From the NCBI GenBank assembly GCA_002221725.1, contig NJFT01000028.1, forward strand, positions 124,001 through 188,000: a stretch of 64,000 bases of DNA, written 5' to 3'. Source of the stretch: Scedosporium boydii. Lineage: Eukaryota > Ascomycota > Sordariomycetes > Microascales > Microascaceae. A program made the translations under genes and the position numbers. Shown here piece by piece: positions 46,601 through 57,500 of the stretch (position 1 is the stretch's first letter; every line of letters begins with the position of its first letter). The notes under the pieces are model-generated. The model was given only the letters and a program-made list of their open reading frames with translations, was not told the origin of the DNA and did not search any database.

Positions 46601-47917
46601 TCGTACGGCCGGTTCTGCAAATGCAAACTGGGAACTGATATTAAAGATCCCACATACGCGGCAGCGTTCATTGTCGAAATAACTTGATTTTGGAAGGCTT
46701 GGAATCAACATGGAATATTCCTGAACCACGAGCGTGGGCGCCGCCGTTGATTCGTCGCTTGAGAGTCTTTCTCCAATCTCAGGTACTATCTCTCACAACG
46801 CCCGCCAGCACTATGAAGTAAAATTGCCCTATATCTAGAGGAAAAAAAACAGAATAGAAGATGGCCTAGACCACGATGTCTCGTCCGGTGAGCAACAAGC
46901 CCCGCAGTCGTTCGGCCGATATTCCTCTTGGGATCTTTTCCAGAAACAAGGAATTTTCTCTTGTACAATCATTCCCCAGAAAGATCTTCGAACTCAAGAG
47001 AAGGGGGGTTTGCCAAGTGATTCTTGGGTCAGACGCCAAGAGAGCTAAGCTCTGCTTCCTCGATTCCCTTTGGTGCACCGGGAATGTCATCGTTCTGGGC
47101 ACTGCACTGGGTCCCCCTGCACCGAATGCTTATACCTTTGTTGCCAGGAAGACAATTGATTAGTATTATACCAAGGGAGGGGATCATTGATGCAAATTCT
47201 CCAGATCCCCTCGCCCTCCTCCTCCAACATGCGTGCATTGCAACATATAGGCTAAGATCATGCAACGACATGGTCCAATTGTGCCCCCACGAAAAACAGA
47301 TCGTGAATTATGTAATCCCACAAAATGTACAATGTCAAGTATCTTCTGCTCATGTAAGCGAATATGGACATTGGATGGAACTTGGTTAACACTGTGTCAG
47401 TGTCAACGAACGACGCATCACGACTTCGTCATCGTCGAGTCCAGATTTCTTGCCACGCACTCTTTAGCCATTGTCTTCTTCCCATCAAAAGCTAATTCCA
47501 TCGCCATCTCCTCGAGACGCCCAACGGTAACGACTGACATGTGCGGGGGAAGATACGTCTAATTCTCATCCATTTCTTCGCCCAATCGCCCATACTCCAC
47601 AGCCACTCTCCCCCCTAATTATAGCTTGTACGCCACAACTTTGATGGCTGCAGGAACCACCTCACCTACCAACTTAATTCATTTCTCCAACAAATCTTCA
47701 ACGCAACACGTATCGTCAAGACCAAACCTCTTGCTTTTCTCAACATCACGCGACCCTTTCTTGCGCCTGCGCTTGCGAAATTAGACGCTTCCATAATCCT
47801 AATGTCCTTATAACACCCGCCTCGAATAATCGAGATCTAACCCCCTATAAAAAAAACCGAACGAACGAACCACCCCTTAGGCTGAAGCGCAAGGGAAGAA
47901 AAAAAAAAAATCCACCC

Positions 47918-48004
47918 ATGGCCCGATGGCCATCTCTCTGCCGACGCGCACGCAGATCGACTTCGATAGGCAGTTTCCTAACTCGATCTCCTCGCCGGCC
48001 CTAA
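47918..48004 (+). promoter_or_regulatory. Upstream ORF overlapping the GPI2 start codon
   Basis: An ATG at 47918 in good context (CACCCATGG) opens a 28-codon frame ending in TAA at 48002-48004. It overlaps the GPI2 start at 47926 in a different frame. Ribosomes starting here would bypass GPI2, so the frame could reduce GPI2 translation. It only matters if the transcript starts upstream of 47918. Confidence 0.5.
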
Positions 48005-49712
48005 CTCGCTCGAGCACGGTACCGACGAATCTCGGCGGTCAGAGGACCGACCGATCGCATCTTGCGCCCGAAGATGCTTTCTACGCGCACTCTCCCCCGC
48101 GACGGATACCGCCGGCTGTAGCTGCGGGCGCTGGTGATGGCCCTTCCTTGCTGAGGCAGAGGAAGAGGAATGGAGGCGTGAATGGGTCGGGGTCGGGGTC
48201 GGGAACTGGAACGGGAACGGTAACGGGGACAGGGCATAGGTCGCGGAAGAGGAGGCGGAGCTGGAAGAAGCTTCTGTGGGTGGATAGAGTTTGTAGGTGA
48301 ACCCTCATGCCCTTTTACGGTTTTCCGCATTGTTTTCCCCAGCGAGGGCCATGGCTGACTTTTCTTCAGATCCCGACAACTATACAGACCAAGCGACATT
48401 CCTCGAACAACTCCAACGAAACCCCCGCCTCCAACCCTACGACTTCTGGCCCCTCGTAGCCGACACAACCATCATAGTGCAGCACGTCTGCTCCGTCATA
48501 ATATTCGTCGTCGCCTTCGTCGCCATTTTCCAAGAGCGCGTCACCCACATGTCCATCGTAACCTACAGCTCCGGCCTCACCTTTCTCGGCTGGCTCCTCT
48601 GGGAGCGCTGGGTTGCCGACGCGGAGGATCGGGAGGAGGAGCAGATTACGGCGGGGAACCCGCCCCCTACGACGACGTTGACGCGCGGGGGGAGTCGTCG
48701 GCGGACGGGTAGCATTCGTCGCAGGGCGACACTTCTTCAGGAGGCGAGGGCGATTCTTCCCACGGGTCTGGGCATCACGACCACTTCATCGACCACGACT
48801 ACAACAACGACGACAACGACTAAGGAGAATCTCAATGCCGTATCAAACCGTCTTCAAGAGTCTTCTACAGCCGCGCGCCGCCACCATAACCACCATCCCC
48901 CCAGGATATCCGCGAACGGCAACGGCGCACCCTTCTCCACGATAACTTCTTCCTCCTCGACCTCACACCTCGCCGACTCATCAACCACCACCACCCGCCC
49001 CAGCTCCATCCCAACCCCACGGAACAACAACAACAGTAGCACCACCAGCAGAGGCACCACAACCACCACAATCCCCGAAACCCTCCCCCCCATCCCCCAA
49101 CCCAACCGCGCCCACGAACGCCTCGCAACCATAAAATCCGCCCTCCTCATCTCTTCCATTCTCCTCGGCCTCTCCCCGATCCTCAAATCCCTCACCCGCT
49201 CCACCTCCTCCGACTCCATCTGGGCCATGTGCTTCCTCCTCCTCACCATCAACATCCTCTTCTTCGACTACTCCGGCGACGTCTCCGGCGCCAACTTCCC
49301 CGCCTCCTTATCCACCAACGCGGCCCTCATGGCTTCCACTATGCTTGCTTCCCGCCTCCCCTCCACGGGCCAGGTCTTTTCGCTCACGGTGCTCTCTATC
49401 GAGGTTTTTGGGCTGTTTCCCGTTTTTCGGAGATATGCGCGCCATAGACCCTGGCGGTATCACGTTCTACTGACGACGATCCTCGTCCTCCTCTCCGGCG
49501 CGGGCGTCGGCCTCGTGCTCGGCGACGTCAACGCCGAGGCGTCTAGGACCGCGAGGAATTGTCTTTTGGGCATGTTAATGGGCGCCGTCGTTGCTGCTTT
49601 GGCTATGGGCGGGTGTAGTTGGTGGTTGATTGGGTTGCAGAAGTATAAGAATGAGATCAATGGGCCTTGGGATGCGGCGAGGCCGGTTATTATTAGCAGG
49701 AGGTATTATTGA
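47926..49712 (+). CDS. GPI2: GPI-GlcNAc transferase subunit GPI2 (PIG-C)
   Basis: Two exons (47926-48292 and 48370-49712) give 569 aa, about twice yeast Gpi2 (280 aa). The protein is a multi-pass ER subunit of the complex that transfers GlcNAc from UDP-GlcNAc to phosphatidylinositol, the first step of GPI anchor synthesis. The splice restores the family core WKKLLWV...YPDNYTD, then FLEQLQRNPRLQPYDFWPLV and ADTTIIVQHVCSVIIFVVAF. The remaining helices lie in the last 190 residues (SALLISSILLGLSPILKSLT, FFDYSGDV, the GLVLGDVNAEASRTARN loop, GLQKYKNEINGPWDAA). Extra length comes from a disordered N-terminus with a GSGSGS/GTGTGT repeat and a Thr/Ser/Asn-rich insertion of about 150 residues between early and late helices. 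The start codon is uncertain because of the overlapping upstream ORF. Confidence 0.93.
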
Positions 49713-50691
49713 GTACTTTTCTTTCCTTACGGATTTTTTTCCCCCTCGTTTCGCTTAATAGATTGTGTTGCTTCTTTTGATTTTTGAGGTCGGTCAGTTC
49801 TGTCCCTGCAGTGATACAAGTCGTGGGAATGTGAAAAGATCGTGAGATGTGAGGATGAAGCAACACGAGACTTGGGGATTCCTATGAACGTTCTGGGCAA
49901 GATTCTCTCACTAGCAAGTGTCACCTTTAGAAGCATGAGGATTGCGGCGTGGATCACTCCCTACGCCTATGGCAGGAGCTTCCCGACAGATCAGCCTAGA
50001 CGCACGTCGCGAGTCCATCCAAGATTTTATCAATCAAAGCCCCGCGTTCGAAACCGTGACATTGTACATACATAAACGCTGAAGAGAAGAAGAAAGATAC
50101 AGGAATCAACCTCAAAATAGAATAGAAATACGCAACGCCCGCTTTGCCATCTACATCCATCCATGTGATCAAAATTCCAAAACCCCACAGGTGAAAATCC
50201 AGACGGAGCTTGATACAACCGACACCAAGGGGTCCGGGCCATGACAAGAAGAACATGAAACTGAGAAGGCGCGAGATAGCCGCAGGAAGAAGTCCTCAAT
50301 TCTTCCCGTAGTGGTCCAAGAACAGTGGTGAAAAACAAATATGAGAGGAACAAGAAACAGGGGAAAAAAGTCATCGATAGTGCTTGTTGGTGCTGCCTTG
50401 GACGTTGCGCATGGAGTTGAGAAACTATGCAGTGGTGCTGTGTGTTGTCTTTTCGTGTAACATAATGTAAAACCGAAACTCTCCGAGACTCATGTCGTGT
50501 CATTCCCATGAGTGGAAGATGCAAATCGAAGAAAAAAAAAAAGAAAAGGAAAGAGTAAAAAGGTCCAACGGAAACGTCATGTCGATACGGCATAGCTCAT
50601 TCATGCGGATTTTCTTTTGCTCGTAATTCAGGTGGAAGTGTCCCCGTAAGCGGATGAGTCGTGAGTCCAGCCAGGGGGTTGCTCGATGACC
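49713..50691. other. Convergent intergenic region, GPI2 / Krev-1
   Basis: 3' flanks of both genes. A 187-codon minus-strand frame at 50030-50593 is Phe/Leu-rich and lacks any family features, so it is taken as non-coding. Confidence 0.45.
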
Positions 50692-51943
50692 TCAAAGAAT
50701 GATGCAACGAGGTGCGCCGTCCTTCTTCTTCCTCTTCTTCCGGCGCCTGCTGATTCTGTGGACGGCGTCGAACTTGTCGTCACGGTCGTCAAGCATGTCG
50801 TCGGATAAATCATCCTTCCGTAGCATCTGACGGCAGAGGTCGATGAAAACTTCGTTTACGTTTCCTGGCGCTCAAAGTCAGCGAAGGGAGGTGATCCAAA
50901 AGTGTGTTAAACATACGTCTCGTTCGAGCACTAGCTTCATAGTACGGCGCACCCCACTGCTGCGAAATGCTAAATGCCCTGGCTCGAGGGACAGCCCGCT
51001 GATCTTCCAGATCAGCCTTGTTCCCGACAATGACGATGGGAACATTTTCATCGTCCTTTATTCGGATAATCTCCTCTCGGAGCTGGGCCAACTCGCCCAA
51101 AGATGAGTTCGAGGTAATGCTAAACACAAGTAGGAATCCCTGCCCTGTCTTCATGTACAGGTCTCTCATGGCCACTGTGTGCGAAGTCAGTTTGCGGCTG
51201 TATAAGGAGGGAGAGAATTAAATCCTACCGAACTGCTCTGTTCCCGCCGTATCGAGGCTACGCCTAGTTAGCTAGAGAACTTTGAAAGGAAAAGAAGAAG
51301 GCAATAGGATAGGAGTGGCCTGGCTGCGTAAGGGAGAAGTCGAGCTCACATTTCCAAGACCACTTGTCGATTCTACACGGCAGAATTAGCTTCGTCCCAT
51401 CCAACATACTCCGCCAGAGGTTGTGTCTAATTGAGGAACAATCGACTTACATCGACATTGATATGTGTCCTATACGTGTCCTCGATGGTCGGGTCATAAC
51501 TCTCAATCCACTCATTGTGGACGAACTGGGCTATTTCATTCAAATTGTCAGAATCCAAGGCCAACAATCGTCTCTGATCAAAGCTAGAGGCCGCGACGCC
51601 CCTGATCGGAGGCGAGAGACGTGGGGGGGAAGCCAAAATAAGGCCATACCTGTGAGACATGACTTGCCAACACCCCCTATTCGCACAAGAGAGAGGCGAA
51701 ATCAGTGACTTGCCCACGTGATCTCACTTATGGGCTAAGAAACCCAGAGGTGCAAAGCGGGAATGCTTACCAGCGCCGAGGACGACGATATGCAACTCAC
51801 GGCTTCAAGCGCGGTCCCAGTCAGTTCAAAGACTCGATTTCGAGAGAGATTTGCCAACTTGTGGTTGCGAAGCCGCATCAGAACTTGATGGATATGACTT
51901 ACCAGGGTTGAAACCGACCAGCACGGAGCTGTGACCGACTCAT
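50692..51943 (-). CDS. RSR1: Ras-family small GTPase Krev-1 / Rsr1 (Bud1, Rap-like)
   Basis: Eight exons (51903-51943, 51771-51802, 51650-51676, 51451-51530, 51350-51372, 51229-51257, 50917-51174, 50692-50864) give 220 aa. The family is a plasma-membrane polarity switch that recruits Cdc42 regulators to growth sites. All G boxes are present: GAGGVGKS (23-30), effector YDPTIEDTY, DTAGTEQF, NKAD and SAR. The Rsr1/Rap signature RDLYMKTGQGFLLVFSITS and ENVPIVIVGNKADLEDQRAV separates it from Ras. The end is a polybasic stretch and the CAAX box CIIL, predicting geranylgeranylation. Four internal exons are only 23-32 nt; the 27-nt one carries the P-loop Lys and Ser. Each junction restores conserved sequence. 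The Ras Thr of EQFTAMRD is Val here. The N-terminal 13 residues are the least certain part. Confidence 0.93.
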
Positions 51944-54443
51944 TGCGCCGTCAGTAGTTGCGGAGAGCCGAGCCCGAACTAGGCCCGGATCTCGCGTCGA
52001 CTTGTTGAAATTTCAGTCTCCTGAAAAGAGGGGGGAGGGGGGAAAGTGGTCAATGGTCTGTCCCTTCTCCCACTCTCGCACTTCTTCTTCTTGTTCTTCT
52101 TCTTCGGTTCTTCAAGAGTCAAGCAAACAGTCTTCCCGTCTGAACAAAGCTTCGGGTGTCGAGGTTGGCAGTATTAAACGTAGCGCCTCCGACTTTGTGT
52201 TGTAACAGTAGTAAACAATGCCTCGATAGAAAATGAACAGACGAGCGGAGAGAGCGCGGTGAGCCCTTTAATGGAAATTCCTCATCCAGAACAGACACCG
52301 GCAGAGCTGGGTAGAGTAGGGCTCGACTTTCAAGTAGCAATGAATAGGAAGCTTGTTGGGGGCGGCGGCATCGGGTGGCGGAATATTGCTACTGAAAGAA
52401 AACGGCGAGATTCTGCAGGTTGGCCCCCTCTTTCGTTAGGCTAAGGTGTATTATGTCGGGGGTATGTGCACAAGAAGCGAATTGAGTAGCGTAAACGAAG
52501 CCACTAAACGATGTTGCTTAAATGGAGGGACTGGCTTCTCAGGATATAGACAGTCTTCCCTGTTTAGGAAGCAGAAAAAGAGACAGAGAAGAAAAAAAAA
52601 AAATTAAAGGCTCGCCCCTCTTCTCACAGAAAGTGCACACTGTTCCCTTTAAAGGAAGGACTGATTAACCAGGGGTCGACCGAGTTGCCACGCTAGAAGG
52701 AAAAGAATTTAAGGAGAGAAAAGAAGGGAAGAGCCAGGGCGTCAAGCTATTCCTCTTCTTGGGTGTACCTGATAGCCAAAGCCAGAGACCGAAGGGAGAA
52801 GTAAGAGGGGAAAAAATTGACGCTGTAACTTTATAGGAAGCTGGTTCCAACAAGGGAAGCAGACAGGGGTTCCGAAGGCATCCAAAAAATGCGAATAACT
52901 CCGGGAAGAAGAAAAAAAAACCAACAAGGATTGGGAAGACGTGGTTGGGTAGGATTCTCCTGCAATCCTGGAATTCTCAGGGTAGGTTGGGCCGGATCTC
53001 TGGCGGGGATGTTTCCCGCCGGTCAGGTCCTGCGGGTGGAGTCTGGATTCTGGATTCTGGATGATGCCCCTGAAGGGAGACAGATCTGGGACTCCTTTCT
53101 CGTAGGCTGGAACCCCTTTGGCTTCGTACCAGGTTACTGGTTATTAGTGTTAATCGAACGGAATTTAGCGCCAGATATGGGAGAACCAGACGGGCGGGCA
53201 AGAAGTGACAATTGGGCGGGATAGGACAATGTTCAATCCCAGACCGATGGCTAGAATCAGCGAAGCGGGGTTCAGAGTCAGGGTCAACGAAAACCAAAAG
53301 AACCACGATGGCGAAAGAGGTTGGAGGGACCTCCGATCTGGTATTTCGGAAAGGGCATCAACTGGGAAGGGCAAGAAAGAAAAAAAATAGGAAAAAAAAT
53401 AGAATAAAAGCAAGAAAAGAGGCGGAGCGCAAGTTCAAGCCAATGGCAGAAGAACGAGTACACGGAACAAGAAAATGTCTTCTCGCGAGTCGGAGGACGC
53501 GTATGCGCTCCCTGCAAAGGGAGGGAGCTATTGGAGCAGCGCGTGAATATTATGTGCGAGACAAAGGCAAGGCCGAAAGGGGTTGAGATGTGCGTATGTG
53601 GAGGCCTTGTTCCATCGATGGAACGTTCGAAGGGATTTTCGGGAAGTTGGGGCGAAAGAGGATCAACTCGAATGTGGGAACCAAGCATCAATTGATCAAT
53701 TGGACAAAGTGCACATTGAACCTTGCAGTGCAGGCATCAAGCTTGTGAATGTGAATGGGTGACCCGTCCTAGCTCTTTGGCGGATAGCGCCTAGCGCTTC
53801 CAGCCAAGATGTCTGTCTGGCTGGCTGGCGAGTTTCCGATGCAGCAAGCAGGTCCTCAGTCCTCTCAGTGGATACCTTAAGGAGGCCAACCTTGAGTGCA
53901 GAATGCCTGAGCACAGCTCTGTGCTCCGAAATCAGACCTCTCCGGAGCCCCCCTTCGGCAGACAGCGGACCTATCAAAGGGCGGGGTCAACAATGCCCAC
54001 CGCAGCAGTCTGAATGTGAGTGGAAGGCGGAGATCCACAGAGTTCCCGGAACTGCTTGGAGGTCGTACAGCATTTGTCAAAACTCATCCCCAGCAGCACG
54101 CAGCTCTGAGTTGGTCAAGGCCGAGAGGCGGGTCCAAAAATAAGAATTGGTAGAAAAGAAAAGAAGGAGAGACAAAATGAGGGAAAAAGGCAAGCCCGAA
54201 CCTCTCAAGCGCGAGGATAAAGGGCGGTTCATCGATGTGATATGTGATATATACAGCAGCCACAAAGTGACTAACAGCCTCTCTCAAAAGAGAAAGGAGC
54301 ACAGAACCTCTCTCCCTCGGCTTAGGGACCGCCGCCTAGGAATGTTTCATCGGCCAGCGCATCAGGTCGAGCTTAGTGGCGAACATCTGATGAGGTCAAA
54401 GAGCAACAAGCTGGAAACTGGAGTCATGATGGAGATCAATTGC

Positions 54444-54507
54444 TTTTTCAGGCTCAGGCACAGACAGGCACAGCCTCACAGGCAGAGAGGTACAGGCACA
54501 GGCAACA
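54444..54507. repeat. Imperfect CAGGCA/CACAGGC repeat
   Basis: Several copies of CAGGCACAG and close variants follow one another with short spacers. Confidence 0.6.
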
Positions 54508-57500
54508 ACTCCTTCCCTGGATTTCCTTCAATCACAAGCGCGACAGCGACACGGCAGTTTTGGTCTGAAGGGGCAAGCGCGGAGCGGGACCACTGCAGTG
54601 AACGAAGAGATTACCTGTGTACAAGACATCAAATTGATCAATGAGAGCTTGACATGTGCTCCCAGCTTGAGAGCTCCTTGTACTGGTAACCTCACTACCG
54701 CGGTATCGCATTGCAGCAGCTACGAATCAACTACTTCTGCACCATTGCGACTTCCATGACGATGAATTTCATCTGTGTATCGTGATCGCTAGCACTTACC
54801 CATCTCAGAGGAGTTGAGGACGACATGGGCTGATAGGGATTGCAGGAACCCCTAGTCTAGTCTCGAGTAGAACACGTTACTTGCAGGTGGTCCTGTCCGG
54901 TCTCACCATCGTGATAGTGGATTCCTCCAAGCCAACCACTTCATTCCATCCTTAGCGTCTAGAGGGACCTGGGCCACGCGGAGCTGATAACGCGAAAATT
55001 CAGGAAGTAATTGATCTGCCACTACGAAGTAACGGCCTCCACCTTCCCTCTGGCCAGAAAGGAAGGCAGAACCTGAATCCAACATTGAATGTTCCATTTC
55101 CCCTCAGAAGCACATCGCACTAAGAAAGACTCCAGGTACTTCGTACATTGGCCATTGGCGAATCCGGCGATGCACACAATACGAAGTCGATTTCAAGGGA
55201 CTCGGAAGGATGTGGATCAATCTTAGCACGCTCACCTAAGCGTTGCATCGCATCGAGCCCCCGATCATCTACACCAATCGACGTGAGCAAGAGCAGTTCA
55301 AACCACTCTTTTTTCCATCACCCCAACTCATCACCAACAGCCAACTTGCGTCCATGCGGGAAGGGGATGGATGAGATGCAGATAATCAACGGGGGAAGTT
55401 CCCGGCAATCCATAATGGACTAGTTGATAAACCGGTGAACCCAACCACACCAATGGAGCTGATCTCTGCCCCTCCATCATGTTTTTTTAATTTTTTCTTT
55501 TTTTAAATGTGTGTGCGCGCCTAGACTTTGAACATTGATCTCTCTTTTCTCGACCAGACCGAGTCCTTCAACACAAAGGCCCCTTCCTTCGAGGCAGGCT
55601 CAGCCGAGCGACGGAAACCAAGTCCACACAAAGAGGACAAACATCAACCTATTTTTAAGCCAAAAGCGGGGAATTCCCATTTCTCGGGCTCACATACCCA
55701 CACGCGCTGCAGAAAACCTCAAAGTGTGGAGGGAGGCGGGTTTTACAAGAATTGCTCTGGAGAGCCCAGGTCGGCCTGGCCAGGCCGTGCCCGGACCAAC
55801 TAAATGATATGAAGTTCGTGTGCCCACCTGCCAGGCAGTGTGCTCTTACATACTCCTAGCACTTTCGATGTTTCGTTTCTGTAATTCCTCAAACATCAAA
55901 GATCCGTTTTCTTCAATACTTGGAAATATTGATCCGCTTCTTCCCCCTTTCGAATGTTTCTGACACTGAGCAAGGAGCGGGATCGTAAGTAATACCACGT
56001 TATCTTTTTTTGAACATCTGCTCCATAGCGAAAAGACAAAGGGGGCTATTACTTCGCAGTCAAGGACGGACTCATGCAACAGAAAAGATCCCTTCGTTCC
56101 TGCGTCGGCACAGCCGCGCCCGTATGAAGCAAGAGCCTCTCATCGGACTCTTGCCCCCCACACAAGTCGAGGCAAAATAGCTCGGATATCGTCATTTTCC
56201 CAAGTCCTCGCATATTTCGTACTTCGTATGCACTTGAAATCTCTCGCATCCCTGGCAAGGGTTTGGAACAAGCCCGCCATCTTCTGAGACCCCGATCTTA
56301 TCGGTGAAATCCGAAAGAAGGAAAGAAGGAAAATGAAAAGGAAAAAAGGAAGCAGGAAACACGGGTACTGCTTCTCCCCCCCTCTCTCGTTTTTATCATG
56401 CCGCATCTCCGGTCCTCGTGTAAAGTGTTCCTATCCTCGAAAATAAATAAAATAAATGAATAAAATGAAGAAACCAAAATAAGATACAAAAAGTTAGGGC
56501 TTCCTGCACTTGAACGAAAGGAGAAACTACGCAGTATGCACTCAACGGCATGCCGCCCACTTAGGGTATAAATCCCATCCTACAACGGACTCTTTCGTTC
56601 GTTGCATCAACAGTATCCATGAATCTGCATCAAGGGCCCCGGTTACCCGCTTGAAGGCCTAGACATGTGAACGGCTATCCTCGAATTATCAACGGCATTG
56701 CAAAGTGAGGAGGGATTTTCCCAAGGGCTTGAAGAATATCATCCACCGCTATTAGTTGGAAGTCTCTGGAACGTTGCTTGGCTCTCTCGGATCTCGGCCT
56801 CGGTCAAACCATCCCTTCCTCAGTCGATATTCGAACTGTTTTTGCTCGTAGACATCCCGTTATCCGCCTGACCGCCATATAATATTGCATCTCTCAACCT
56901 CAACGCAGCCACCCGTCTTACTTGCAAGGGTGGAAGAGTAATTCGTATCCGCTTGTTTCACTCAACAACTTGCGACTTCGTTCGGACCGTGGTTCATCCT
57001 ACATTCCCTCCTCCAGCAGGGAGCATTACTTGCCTGTGAACAAACATTACCCCAGGTGGCGACTTAAGGTCATAGACACCGAAACGGACTTGTAAGGTAA
57101 GACCTACGTGTCCTGGCGTCGTCTTGCCGCCAGAGCCAAGTTACCGGCGCATTTATGTGCCAAGTTATGACCTCACGCCTAGCAAAACGCCTCCTGGTCT
57201 CATACCTCCGAGGCCCACGTTCAGGGGAAATATGGAAGCTGTTTTCTTGGATTAAATTAACCTGAACGGCCCATCCATAGGCAGATCGGACTATTGTGAC
57301 GATCGAGCTGATTTAAAGCATTATCAGCCTTCGATGGCGGCAAGATTGGGTGGAGCCCATGATATATGCTCACTTTTGGTCGTTTAAAACCTGCGTGTAC
57401 AAATGCGATGCTGAAAAGAGGCAACGAATTCGTAAAGCCCGTAGGGTCCTTGAGTTATCCTTTTCATAGAGACCCATCCATCACAGGAGACTTTTCCTTG

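Larger units (their letters stand above)
41637..47917. other. 6.3 kb gene-free intergenic region
   Basis: No coding region could be supported. It has a dense group of TACTTCGTA-core palindromes (42817, 43632, 43639, 44167, 44453, 46265), two ATTGATCAAT palindromes (44512, 45064) and a G11 run (42897-42907). Its right end holds the GPI2 promoter and leader. Confidence 0.45.

Noticed and set aside
50030..50593. 187-codon minus-strand frame
   Set aside because: Begins in low-complexity T-rich sequence, has no domain features and lies in the 3' flank of Krev-1.
54147..54644. 165-codon plus-strand frame
   Set aside because: Composition is driven by AG-rich and CAGGCA repeat DNA; no recognisable domain.
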